Positions 48,568 through 57,295 of a DNA stretch of 64,000 nucleotides are shown here, piece by piece. The stretch's first letter is position 1, and each line of letters starts with the position of its first letter. Source of the DNA: Pseudonocardia abyssalis. GTDB lineage: Bacteria; Actinomycetota; Actinomycetes; Mycobacteriales; Pseudonocardiaceae. Location of the stretch: contig NZ_JADQDK010000001.1 in NCBI RefSeq assembly GCF_019263705.2, positions 248,001 through 312,000 of the forward strand, in the 5' to 3' direction. The position numbers and the translations under genes were made by a program. Below the pieces are notes generated by a model, which was not told where the DNA came from, ran no database searches, and saw only the letters and a program-made list of their open reading frames with translations.

Positions 48568-51500
48568 ATGCAGCCGCTCCCCGAAGGTGTCTACGAGTCC
48601 CTGCGCACCGCGGCCCTCGACGCGGACCTGGCCCGTTCCGCGGCGCTCACGCCGCGGTTCGCGGTCGTCGATCCCGCCGACGAGCCGCACGTGCTCGCCC
48701 GGCACGTCGGAGCCGCCGTCGAGCGGGCGCTCGCCGGTGAGCGGGACCCTGCCCGACGGCTCGCGCTGGTCAACGACCTGCTCGGGCGGGTGGCCGCCGT
48801 GCAGGATCGGGTCGGAACGAGTGCCGAGCACCTGGTGACGCTCAGCCGGGAGACCGCGCCGGGCGTCCACCGGCTGGAGCGCCCGCTGACGCCGCTGTCG
48901 TCGGCCGCGCTGCTCACCAACGCGCGCGGCGAGCCGTCGCTGATGACGGAGCTGCGCGCCGAGCTGGCGTCGGCCGACCGCGTCGACCTGCTCTGCGCGT
49001 TCGTCCGCTGGGCCGGCATCCGCGTGCTGGAGGAGCAGCTCGCGGACCTGCACCGCCGCGGCGTCCCGTTCCGCGTCATCACCACCACCTACGTCGGGGC
49101 GACGGAGCAGCGGGCCGTCGACGCGCTGGTCCGCCGCTTCGGCGGGGAGGTCAAGGTCAGCTACGAGACCACGACGACGCGGCTGCACGCCAAGGCGTGG
49201 CTGTTCCGGCGCAACTCCGGGTTCGACACCGCGTTCGTCGGCAGCAGCAACCTGTCGCGGTCGGCGCTGGTGGACGGGCTGGAGTGGAACGTCCGGCTGT
49301 CGTCGATCGCCACGCCGGACCTCGTCCGCAAGTTCGCCGGCACGTTCGACAGCTACTGGGCCGATCCGAGGTTCGTCGACTACGACCCCGACCGCTCGGA
49401 AGATCACGACCGCATGCGCGACGCCCTGGGTCGCGACCGCGTCGAGGTCTCGGCGGTGTCCGGGCTGGAGGTCCGTCCGCACCCGCACCAGTCGATGATC
49501 CTCGACGCGCTGGACGCGGAGCGGATCCTGCACGACCGCCACCGCAACCTCGTCGTGGCCGCGACCGGCACGGGCAAGACGGTGGTGGCCGCGCTCGACT
49601 ACGCCCGCCTGCGCACGACGCTGCCCCGCGCGCGGCTGCTGTTCGTCGCCCACCGCCGGGAGATCCTGGAGCAGTCGCGGCGGATGTACCGCGAGGTGCT
49701 GGCCGACGGCGCGTTCGGCGAGGTGTACGTCGGCGGGGAGCGGCCGGAGCGGTGGGAGCACGTGTTCGCGAGCGTGCAGTCCCTCGCGGCGTACGGGGTG
49801 GGGCGGCTGCCGGCCGACCACTTCGACGTCGTGGTCGTCGACGAGTTCCACCACGCCGAGGCCCCGACCTACCGACGGCTGCTCGACCACCTCGCACCCC
49901 GCGAGCTGCTCGGGCTCACCGCGACGCCCGAGCGCGCCGACGGCACCGACGTCCGCGACCGGTTCGGCGGCCGCACCGCCTACGAGCTGCGCCTGTGGGA
50001 CGCGCTCAGCGCCGACCTGCTGGTGCCGTTCCACTACTTCGGGGTGGCCGACGACGTCGACCTGCAGGGGATCGAGTGGAAGCGCGGCTCCTACGACGTC
50101 GCCTCGCTCGACGCGGTGTACACCGGCAACGACGCGCGGGCGGCGAAGGTCGTGCGCGAGACGAAGGACAAGGTCACCGACGTGTCGCTCATGCGCGCGC
50201 TGGGGTTCTGCGTCTCGGTCGCGCACGCCCGCTACATGGCCGAGGTGTTCACCCGCGCCGGGATCCCCAGCCTGGCCGTCGACGGCTCGACCCTGGCCGC
50301 CGAACGGGCGGACGCTCTGCGCAAGCTGCGGGCGCAGGAGGTCAACTGCCTGTTCGCGGCCGACCTGTTCAACGAGGGCCTCGACCTCCCCGAGATCGAC
50401 ACCGTCCTGTTCCTGCGGCCCACCCAGAGCGCCACGGTGTTCCTGCAGCAGCTCGGCCGCGGGCTGCGCCGGGCGCGGGGCAAGGCGGTGCTCACCGCGC
50501 TGGACTTCATCGGGCAGCACCGTCGCGAGTTCCGGTTCGACGTCCGCTACCGGGCTCTGACCGGCAGCACACGCAAGGCCCTCGTCGACGACATCGAGCG
50601 CGGCTTCCCGTTCCTCCCGTCCGGGTCGCAGCTGGTGCTGGACCGGGTCGTCGAGAAGATCGTGCTCGACAACGTGCGCCAGCAGTTGCGGGTCACGCGC
50701 CGCGCGCTCGTCGCCGACGTCCGCTCGCACGGCGACCTCGCACTGGCCCGCTACCTGGAGGAGTCGGGGCGGGAGCTCGTCGACGTCTACCGGTCGGGTT
50801 CCTGGACCGGCCTCCGACGTGACGCCGGCCTGCCGACGCCGCCCGCCGGCCCCGACGAGGACGCGCTGCTCAGGAAGACCGTCGCGTTCGTACACGTCGA
50901 CGACCGGGAACGGGCCGAGGTCTACGCCGCGCTGGCCGATCCGTCCGGCCCCGCCTACGACGACCTGACCGACCGTGAGCGGAGCCTGGCCCGGATGCTG
51001 TTCTTCCTGCTGTGGCCCGACCGCGGCGGCCACGCCACGTACGACGACGGCCTCACCCACCTGCGTCGTCATCCGGCGGTGTGCGCGGAGATCCGCGAGC
51101 TGGTGGCGCTGCAGTTCGACCGCGTCCGGCACGTCCCGCGGCCGCTGGGGGAGGGACTGCTGCACGTCCCGCTGCTCAGCCACGCCCACTACCGGCGCGA
51201 GGAGATCCTCGCGGCGCTCGGCTGGGCGTCGCTGACCCGCAAGGCGCACGGCCACGCCCAGGGCGTGGCGTGGGCGCCGGAGACCGGGACCGACGCCCTG
51301 CTGGTCAACCTGCGCAAGACCGAGCGCGACTTCTCCCCGACGACGATGTACCGCGACTTCGCCCTGAGCCCGAACCGGTTCCACTGGGAGTCGCCGAACG
51401 CGACGACGGTGGCGTCGGGGCCGGGGCAGCGGTACCTGACCGGCGGCTCGCACGTGGCGCTGTTCGTGCGGGAGACCCCGACCGACGACCTGGGTCCGGC

Positions 51501-51630
51501 CCCGTTCCTGTGCCTGGGGCTGTGCCGGTACGTCGAGCACGTGGGGGAGCGTCCGATCGCGATCACGTGGTCGCTGGACCGGGCCATGCCGGCGGAGGTG
51601 TTCCGGACGGCGTCGGTGGTGGCGTCGTGA
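48568..51630 (+). CDS. PLD-nuclease / SF2 helicase / DUF3427 protein
   Basis: 1020 residues. The N-terminal phospholipase-D-like nuclease motif is RLHAKAWLFRR (His207, Lys209) with Asn in VGSSNLSRSAL. The SF2 helicase follows: Walker A AATGTGKT (331-338), DEFH box VVDEFHH (425-428), LTATPER motif III, and GLDLPEIDTVLFL and FLQQLGRGLRRARG for motifs V and VI. The remaining 350 residues match the DUF3427 C-terminal region found after such helicases. The protein should unwind nucleic acid and cut it with one PLD active site per chain, perhaps as a dimer. PLD-helicase proteins are frequent in anti-phage loci. It starts the 48.6-56.6 kb cluster. Confidence 0.88.
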   Translation: MQPLPEGVYESLRTAALDADLARSAALTPRFAVVDPADEPHVLARHVGAAVERALAGERDPARRLALVNDLLGRVAAVQDRVGTSAEHLVTLSRETAPGVHRLERPLTPLSSAALLTNARGEPSLMTELRAELASADRVDLLCAFVRWAGIRVLEEQLADLHRRGVPFRVITTTYVGATEQRAVDALVRRFGGEVKVSYETTTTRLHAKAWLFRRNSGFDTAFVGSSNLSRSALVDGLEWNVRLSSIATPDLVRKFAGTFDSYWADPRFVDYDPDRSEDHDRMRDALGRDRVEVSAVSGLEVRPHPHQSMILDALDAERILHDRHRNLVVAATGTGKTVVAALDYARLRTTLPRARLLFVAHRREILEQSRRMYREVLADGAFGEVYVGGERPERWEHVFASVQSLAAYGVGRLPADHFDVVVVDEFHHAEAPTYRRLLDHLAPRELLGLTATPERADGTDVRDRFGGRTAYELRLWDALSADLLVPFHYFGVADDVDLQGIEWKRGSYDVASLDAVYTGNDARAAKVVRETKDKVTDVSLMRALGFCVSVAHARYMAEVFTRAGIPSLAVDGSTLAAERADALRKLRAQEVNCLFAADLFNEGLDLPEIDTVLFLRPTQSATVFLQQLGRGLRRARGKAVLTALDFIGQHRREFRFDVRYRALTGSTRKALVDDIERGFPFLPSGSQLVLDRVVEKIVLDNVRQQLRVTRRALVADVRSHGDLALARYLEESGRELVDVYRSGSWTGLRRDAGLPTPPAGPDEDALLRKTVAFVHVDDRERAEVYAALADPSGPAYDDLTDRERSLARMLFFLLWPDRGGHATYDDGLTHLRRHPAVCAEIRELVALQFDRVRHVPRPLGEGLLHVPLLSHAHYRREEILAALGWASLTRKAHGHAQGVAWAPETGTDALLVNLRKTERDFSPTTMYRDFALSPNRFHWESPNATTVASGPGQRYLTGGSHVALFVRETPTDDLGPAPFLCLGLCRYVEHVGERPIAITWSLDRAMPAEVFRTASVVAS

Positions 51631-51700
51631 GGCGAGAGGACCCCGGTGCGGGCGATCGGGCGTGCGAGGACGGCGTCGGAGATCGTCGAGGGGAGGCGCC

Positions 51701-51985
51701 GTGAACGTCGACGTCGAGAGGCTCGACGAGGTGTGCCGCCGGTACGGGATCTCGACGCTGCTCGTGTTCGGTTCCGTCGCCCGCGGCGACTCCACGCCGG
51801 CCGGCGACGTCGATCTTCTCTACGACCTGCGTCCCGGTGCCCGTCTCGGCTGGGAGATCGACGACCTCGCCGACGAACTGGCCGAGGTGTTCGGTCGGCC
51901 GGTCGAGCTGGTTGCCCGCACCGCCCTGCATCCGATTCTCCGGGCCACCGTCCTGGAGGAGGCCAGGCCCTTCTATGCAGCGTGA
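51701..51985 (+). CDS. mntA: MntA-type nucleotidyltransferase antitoxin
   Basis: 94 residues from GTG, with GGGGAGG upstream. The minimal nucleotidyltransferase motif GSx10DxD is exact: Gly24-Ser25 in VFGSVARGDS and Asp36, Asp38 in GDVDLLYD; a third acid is Glu69 in PVELVAR. MntA antitoxins transfer AMP to a Tyr on the HEPN toxin to silence it. The stop overlaps the HEPN gene start by 11 bases, the usual order for the pair. It lies 70 bp after the helicase gene and may be co-transcribed with it. Confidence 0.9.
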   Translation: MNVDVERLDEVCRRYGISTLLVFGSVARGDSTPAGDVDLLYDLRPGARLGWEIDDLADELAEVFGRPVELVARTALHPILRATVLEEARPFYAA

Positions 51986-52322
51986 GCTTCCTCTGCTGCG
52001 CGAGATGATCGACGCCGCCGAGCAGGCGCAGATCCTCGTCGCGGGCCGTTCCGCGAGCGACATCGACGCCGACCGGCGGCGTCGCGACGCGTTGCTGTGG
52101 AACTTCACCGTGCTGGGCGAGGCCGCCACCCTCGTGTCCGACGAGACCGGAGCGCGGTTCCCGGAGATTCCCCGGCGCAGTCCGGCCCGCCTGCGCAACC
52201 GCATCGTGCACGGCTACTGGTCCGTCGATATCGGAGTCCTGCACACGACCGCGACAGATCAACTCGGCGCGTCCGTCCAGATGCTCCGCCGCGCGGCGAC
52301 CGCGCTGGACACGGGCGAGTGA
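51975..52322 (+). CDS. hepT: HepT-type HEPN toxin (RNase)
   Basis: 115 residues, all helical. The catalytic RX4HXY motif is intact: RNRIVHGYW gives Arg74, His79 and Tyr81. Dimeric HepT toxins cut RNA, for example tRNA 3' ends, and Tyr81 is the expected AMPylation target of MntA. LLWNFTVLGEAATLVS is the usual dimer helix. Overlap with mntA couples synthesis. A HEPN RNase in a cluster of nuclease and helicase genes would be a natural abortive-infection arm, although solitary mntA-hepT modules also occur. Confidence 0.9.
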   Translation: MQRELPLLREMIDAAEQAQILVAGRSASDIDADRRRRDALLWNFTVLGEAATLVSDETGARFPEIPRRSPARLRNRIVHGYWSVDIGVLHTTATDQLGASVQMLRRAATALDTGE

Positions 52323-52440
52323 CTCGACACTCCGGCAGCCCGTCCGGATCCTGACGGAACGGTGCGAGCACTGTCCGTAACATCCGATCCCGACGGCCCG
52401 AAGAGAGGATGGGCACGGGCACGTCGGGGGGAAGTACGGC

Positions 52441-54684
52441 ATGGCGAAGTTGAGCGCGATCCTGGACCAGATCGACGGCGGGACGATGCTCCTGCCGGAG
52501 TTCCAGCGCGGGTACGTCTGGAACCGGGACCAGGTGCGCGGCCTCATGCGGTCGCTGTACCGGGGCTACCCGGTCGGTGCGCTGCTGGTGTGGGAGACCG
52601 ACACCTCCGAGCAGGCCGTACGGGGTGCGGTGGGCGCTCGGGGGACGAAGTCGCTGCTCCTGGACGGCCAGCAGCGGGTCACCACCCTCTACGGGCTGAT
52701 CCGCGGCCGCCCGCCGGCGTTCTTCGACGGCGATGCGGAGGCGTTCTCCGGGCTGCGGTTCAACGTCGAGACGGAGTCGTTCGAGTTCTACGGCCCGGTC
52801 AAGATGAAGGACGACCCGCGCTGGATCGACGTCACCGCGCTGTTCGTCGACGGTCCCACCGCGGTGGCCAAGGACCTGCACGGCCACCCCGACACCGCGG
52901 CCCGGTTCTTCGAGTACCTCGACCGCCTGCAGACGCTGCGCAACGTGCTCGACCGCGAGTTCTACGTCGACGCGATCACCGGTCCGGACAAGACCGTCGA
53001 CGTCGTCGTCGACATCTTCAACCGCGTCAACTCGGGCGGGACCAAGCTGTCGAAGGGCGATCTGGCCCTGGCGCGGATCTGCTCGGAGTGGGCCGACGCC
53101 CGCCCGATGATGCGCAACAACGTCGAGCGCTGGGCCGCCGACCGCAACGTCCGGTTCACCCCGGACTGGCTGCTGCGCAACGTCAACGCCGTCGTCACCG
53201 GCCGGGCCTCGTTCTCGGCACTGGAGGACGTGTCTGCGGGTGACTTCCAGGACGCGCTGTTCAAGACGCTGCACAACGTCGACCACCTGCTCGACCTGTT
53301 CTCGTCCCGGCTCGGCCTCGACCACGACCGCGTGCTGTTCGGCCGGGCCGGGATCCCGGTGCTGACCCGCCTGCTGCACACCCGCGGCGGCCGGTTCGCC
53401 GACCAGGCCGAGGCCGACCGCGCCCTGTGCTGGTTCGTGCACGCCGCCGTCCGCGGCCGCTACGCGGCCTCCGGTGAGACGACCCTGAACCGCGACCTCG
53501 AGACCGTCGACCGCGACGGCATCGACGGCGTGATCACCAGCCTGCGGCGCATCCGCAAGGGACGGCTGACCATCGACCCGCAGGACTTCGAGGGTGACGG
53601 CCGCGGCTCACGCTCGTACCCGCTGCTCTACCTGGTGACCCGCACCGGAGGTGCGCAGGACCTCCTCAGCGGCCGCCCGCTGGGCGCCGACACCGGCGCC
53701 ATCGAGGTGCACGAGATCTTCCCGCGTGCCCTCCTCGCCCAGGCCGGCTACTCGCGCGCCGAGATCAACTCGGTCGCCAACTACGCGTTCGTCACCCCGT
53801 CGACGGCCACGGCGCTGCACGGCCGCGAGCCGCGTGAGTACCTGCCGGGTGTCGCCGCGCGGGACACGCAGTGGATCCCCGACGGCCTGTGGCGGCTCCA
53901 GGACTACCCGAAGTTCCTCGCGGCCCGGCGCAAGCTGCTGGCCGCGGCGGCGAACGACTTCCTGGGCGAGCTCATGGCCGGGGCGCTGCCGGAGTCGCGG
54001 GTCCTCGTCCCGGTGGAGGTCACCGAGGACGCCGCGCCGCCCGACGCGCGCACCGCGCAGGTCGCGGCCCTCGTCGAGGAGCTGGCCGGCCTCGGCTACG
54101 CCCGCCCGCTGCTCGACGAGGAGATCACCGACGCCGAGACCGGCAAGGTGCTCGCCGTCGCCGAGGCGTTCTGGCCCGACGGCCTGCAGGTCGGCCAGGG
54201 CAAGCCGGTGGTGCTGGAGCTCGACCCCGAGGAGGCCGACCTCCCGCGGCTCACCGAGCTCGGTTGCGAGGTCTTCACCTCCGCCGACGCCCTGCTCGGG
54301 TACGTCCAGCGGCTCGGCGAGGTGGCGTCGGGCGACCGCACCTCCGCTGCGGGGTTCTCCGAGCAGACGGGTGGCGACGACACGCTGGAGACCGCCCTGT
54401 TCGTGATGATGGCGCGGAGCAAGGCCGAGCTGCAGTACGACCCGGTCCAGCTGCGGGAGATGGTGCACGCGCTCGGTGCACTCGACGCCGTCCGCCGGAT
54501 CCTCAACGCGCCGACGCCCAGTGACGGGTTCCGTCGCCTGTGGGAGGAGCAGCGTCTGGAGTTCTCCGTGGAGACGATCGCCCTGCGGTTCCCCGCACTG
54601 TTCGCGCCGAGCGAGCTGGCGACGGCGCGGCAGCGGCTGCGCGACGCGGGAGCGGCGGAGGGCCAGCGCGCACTGCAGGACTGA
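52441..54684 (+). CDS. DUF262 (GmrSD/ParB-like) protein with HNH-like motif and extra C-terminal domain
   Basis: 747 residues. The N-terminal DUF262 domain shows LPEFQRGYVWNRDQV (18-32) and LLLDGQQRVTTLYGL (72-86), the Q-R and D-G-Q-Q-R motifs of GmrS-like NTP-dependent proteins, then FNRVNSGGTKLSKGDLALAR. Around 421-455, IEVHEIFPRALL and NSVANYAFVTPSTA resemble the DUF1524 HNH nuclease, but the usual HHIFP reads HEIFP (His424 kept, second His replaced by Glu425). Residues 530-640 form a further domain, AVAEAFWPDGLQVGQGKPVV, that I cannot name but have seen linked to nucleases. GmrSD-type proteins restrict modified phage DNA. The 118-bp gap upstream suggests its own promoter. Confidence 0.82.
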   Translation: MAKLSAILDQIDGGTMLLPEFQRGYVWNRDQVRGLMRSLYRGYPVGALLVWETDTSEQAVRGAVGARGTKSLLLDGQQRVTTLYGLIRGRPPAFFDGDAEAFSGLRFNVETESFEFYGPVKMKDDPRWIDVTALFVDGPTAVAKDLHGHPDTAARFFEYLDRLQTLRNVLDREFYVDAITGPDKTVDVVVDIFNRVNSGGTKLSKGDLALARICSEWADARPMMRNNVERWAADRNVRFTPDWLLRNVNAVVTGRASFSALEDVSAGDFQDALFKTLHNVDHLLDLFSSRLGLDHDRVLFGRAGIPVLTRLLHTRGGRFADQAEADRALCWFVHAAVRGRYAASGETTLNRDLETVDRDGIDGVITSLRRIRKGRLTIDPQDFEGDGRGSRSYPLLYLVTRTGGAQDLLSGRPLGADTGAIEVHEIFPRALLAQAGYSRAEINSVANYAFVTPSTATALHGREPREYLPGVAARDTQWIPDGLWRLQDYPKFLAARRKLLAAAANDFLGELMAGALPESRVLVPVEVTEDAAPPDARTAQVAALVEELAGLGYARPLLDEEITDAETGKVLAVAEAFWPDGLQVGQGKPVVLELDPEEADLPRLTELGCEVFTSADALLGYVQRLGEVASGDRTSAAGFSEQTGGDDTLETALFVMMARSKAELQYDPVQLREMVHALGALDAVRRILNAPTPSDGFRRLWEEQRLEFSVETIALRFPALFAPSELATARQRLRDAGAAEGQRALQD

Positions 54685-54689
54685 CCGGC

Positions 54690-56582
54690 CTACGCGGTCA
54701 TCCGCTCCAGGAACTCCCGGGTCTCCGGATCGGTCGAGTAGACGGCCGTCGCCCGCATGCCACGCGTGAGCAGGACCTTGTAGGTGTTCCGCACCAGGGC
54801 CGGGAACTCGAGCTCCGACGCCTTCTTCACCTGACCGTCGAAGGACCGGTCCCGGCGGGCGACCCAGTGGCCGTCCCGGCGGACGAAGTCGTCACCGAAG
54901 ATCACCCCGGACCAGTCGTACTCGAAGCCCTGGGCGGTGTAGATGCAGCCGACCTGGCCGAAGCCGCGCGTGTCGCTGGCCCAGAAGTGCGAGGCGGGGG
55001 CGCCCGGTACCGGTTTCTCCGGCTTGGCGTTCCACGGCCGGCGCCACCCGCCGATGGCGACGTCGTCGACCAGCGTCTTGGTGCCGTCGACGACCTCGGG
55101 GTCGCTCCAGCGCCAGCAGTAGCCCGCCGCGATGCGGGCGGTGTCACCGGCGTCGGGACGGCGGGTGAGCAGCCAGGACTCCAGGGCCTGTGGCGTCGGC
55201 AGGGCCGCGACCTCGTAGGTCTCGTCGGTGTCGCGCGTCAGCTCCGACCAGGGTGCGGGATCCAGGTGGGTGAGGCCGAGCAGCCGCTGGACCCACTGGT
55301 CGTAGACCTGCGAGCCACCGCAGCGGAACTGCCCGGCGAGGTGCACCACCTCCACCCGGCAGCCGGCTGCCTCCGCAGCCGCGCGGATCTCCGTCTCGTT
55401 GCCCATCTCCCCGGGCCGCACGACCTGCTGCTCGTCGAGGAGGAAGACCGGCGTCCGGGCGACGTCGATGAGCTCCTGGACCTGCCGCTTCGCCTTCTCG
55501 CGCTTGTCGGCCTTCGTGAACCGGTTGACGCTGGTCTCGCGGAGCCGGTGCGCCTCGTCGCAGATGAGCATGTCGAGACTGTTGGGCGGCTCGCCGATGA
55601 AGGTGTTGAAGTAGACGAACATCTGCTGAGCCCGGGTGCTGCGTGATCCGACGACGATCTTGCGCATCGTGTTGGTGAACGAGCTGGAGCCGGTGGCGTG
55701 CAGCACCGATCGGCCCGTGCGACTGAGGTTGCCGAGCAGGCTCAGCGCGATCACACTCTTGCCCGACCCCGGGCCGCCGATGACGATCACGACCGTCTTC
55801 GAGTTGTCCCGGTCGGCGCGCTCGACGGCCTGCTCCACCGTCTTGTAGGCCACCTGCTGCTCGTCGAGCAGGATGAACTGCTCGCGATCCTTGATCTCGG
55901 CGGCGGCGTGCCGCAGCAACTGCTTGGACGGCTCGATGTACGCGTCCAGTAGATCGTCGGCGGCGGTCCGTGCCCCCTTCGCCGTGGCCGGGTCGGTGTC
56001 CAGCAGGGACATGAGCCGGTCCAGGAACTCCTGCCGCTTGTCGCGGGTGTACAGCTGCCCGTACTCGTCGATCGAGTACTGCGACAGCTTCCACCCCGAC
56101 GCTCCCGCGTTGTGCAGGTAGGCGAGGCCCCAGACGCCACCGTGGCCGTTGGCGAGCATCGGGGTGAAGTCGACGAGCTGCTGGCAGTAGCGACGGACCT
56201 GCTCGGCCGGGTGCAGTACCGGCTGGCCGTACTGCGGTACGCGGACGAGGTCGTCGCCGACCGACTCGGCGTTGGTCCACTGCTTGAGCTCCACCAGCAC
56301 GTACGACGGCCTGCCCGTCCTCGGATGTACGCCGCAGAGCAGCGCGTCCACGCGCTTCGGCGTGTACGGGAGCTTGTGTTCCAGGAGCACCTCGACGTGA
56401 CCGAGCCCGGCGTACTGCAGGTCGGCGAGGAACTCGGGGAGACTGAGCTCCCACGACCGCATCTCGCTGGTGCCGGTCCCGGCGTCGAACTGGATGCGTG
56501 CCTGCTGGGCCAGCAGTTCGTGCAGCTCCTTGGCCTGGGCCTTCTCCAGCAGCGCACTGGCGTTGTCACGGAACAGAGCCAC
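54690..56582 (-). CDS. DUF2075 ATPase/helicase with PD-(D/E)XK-like N-terminal domain
   Basis: 630 residues. Residues 40-105 contain a likely restriction-endonuclease fold: Asp79 in KRVDALLCG and Glu98-Leu-Lys100 in YVLVELKQW, with the spacing of PD-(D/E)XK enzymes. A DUF2075 ATPase follows: Walker A GGPGSGKS (269-276), Walker B LICDEAHRL (Asp342, Glu343), a FLLDEQQVVRPGE sensor and C-terminal YTAQGFEYDWSGVIFG and TYKVLLTRGM motifs, all typical of the Schlafen-group-3-like helicases. It probably couples ATP-driven translocation on DNA or RNA to cleavage. It converges on the DUF262 gene, five bases between stops. GTG 56582 has a GGGGGA site; GTG 56603 is possible. Confidence 0.85.
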   Translation of the reverse strand: MALFRDNASALLEKAQAKELHELLAQQARIQFDAGTGTSEMRSWELSLPEFLADLQYAGLGHVEVLLEHKLPYTPKRVDALLCGVHPRTGRPSYVLVELKQWTNAESVGDDLVRVPQYGQPVLHPAEQVRRYCQQLVDFTPMLANGHGGVWGLAYLHNAGASGWKLSQYSIDEYGQLYTRDKRQEFLDRLMSLLDTDPATAKGARTAADDLLDAYIEPSKQLLRHAAAEIKDREQFILLDEQQVAYKTVEQAVERADRDNSKTVVIVIGGPGSGKSVIALSLLGNLSRTGRSVLHATGSSSFTNTMRKIVVGSRSTRAQQMFVYFNTFIGEPPNSLDMLICDEAHRLRETSVNRFTKADKREKAKRQVQELIDVARTPVFLLDEQQVVRPGEMGNETEIRAAAEAAGCRVEVVHLAGQFRCGGSQVYDQWVQRLLGLTHLDPAPWSELTRDTDETYEVAALPTPQALESWLLTRRPDAGDTARIAAGYCWRWSDPEVVDGTKTLVDDVAIGGWRRPWNAKPEKPVPGAPASHFWASDTRGFGQVGCIYTAQGFEYDWSGVIFGDDFVRRDGHWVARRDRSFDGQVKKASELEFPALVRNTYKVLLTRGMRATAVYSTDPETREFLERMTA

Positions 56583-56935
56583 TCGGTTTCCCCCACGAGG
56601 CACGCGTCATCGGCGTGCGGGTGGGGGCAGCAACGAACTCGCGTTCGGTGCCCGTCGGGCCGCGAGGGGGACTCTAGGGGAGGGGGGCAGCGGTCGAAGC
56701 GGCCCCGGCGCGTCCGTGCCCGTGACGCCGCTGTTCCGATCGGGTGCCGGTCGGGTCCCGGCCCGAAGATCGGCAGGGCGTCCACGTGCGAGGGTCGCGA
56801 TCTCGTCCACCGTGATCGGCACCGATCGCACACCATCGCCCTGCAGGAGGCCGCAGTGTGCGGACGATCGCGGTCCCGCGCGCCCGCCCAGGGTCGGGTT
56901 CGAGCCGGTGGGGCTTCGCGTTGTGCCCGACCGCG
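56583..56935. other. Gap without a supported gene
   Basis: About 350 bp upstream of the DUF2075 gene. Short open frames on both strands (for example 56607-56831 minus) lack a ribosome-binding site and any recognisable motif. The stretch probably carries the promoter of the DUF2075 gene and marks the right edge of the nuclease cluster. Confidence 0.5.
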
Positions 56936-57295
56936 TCAGACGTCGCGGAGCCAGTTGGCCGCGGTCTGGCGGGAGATGCCAAGCGCCTTGGACATCGCCA
57001 GCACTTCGAGACCCTCCTCCTTACCTGCCGCCAGCAGCTCGCGCTGGCGGACGCGGAGGTGCTCGATGCCGGCGGCGACCTGGGTCATCTCGGCCAGGAG
57101 TGCCTGGGCATCGGCGGTCGCCCCGCTCCGGGACCGGCCCACGCCGGGGCGGGGGAAGGTGCGGACGGCGTCGGCGTCCCAGGTCCGGCCGTCGGGGAGC
57201 GGGGCGGGGGCCTGCCCGCGGGAGACGTAGCCGTGCCACGTCCCGATCTTGACGCCCCAGGCGTCGGCGCACTCCTGCGCGGTCCAGGTCGTCAT
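56936..57295 (-). CDS. Small protein with two putative HTH elements
   Basis: 119 residues. The N-terminal part WTAQECADAWGVKIGTWHGY looks like an excisionase/AlpA-type winged HTH, including the G-R-T-W-D-A-D-A-V-R-T-F strand used by such proteins. The C-terminal MSKALGISRQTAANWLRDV is a second HTH. A short coiled segment (AEMTQVAAGIEHLRVRQREL) joins them. Its ATG overlaps the DUF4236-TPR gene stop (ATGA), so the two are coupled. It may regulate the TerD module; no target site is evident. Confidence 0.75.
   Translation of the reverse strand: MTTWTAQECADAWGVKIGTWHGYVSRGQAPAPLPDGRTWDADAVRTFPRPGVGRSRSGATADAQALLAEMTQVAAGIEHLRVRQRELLAAGKEEGLEVLAMSKALGISRQTAANWLRDV

Noticed and set aside
48568..51630. 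DISARM or type I restriction component
   Set aside because: No methyltransferase, DrmB or specificity subunit is nearby, and the PLD and helicase are in one chain with DUF3427.
56765..56800. Resemblance to sequencing-adapter text (minus strand GACGCCCTGCCGATCT)
   Set aside because: It differs from the real adapter at several bases and reads naturally into flanking sequence, so it is coincidence.
56607..56831. Small minus-strand ORF upstream of the DUF2075 gene
   Set aside because: No ribosome-binding site, Pro/Arg-rich composition typical of a noncoding frame, no motif.
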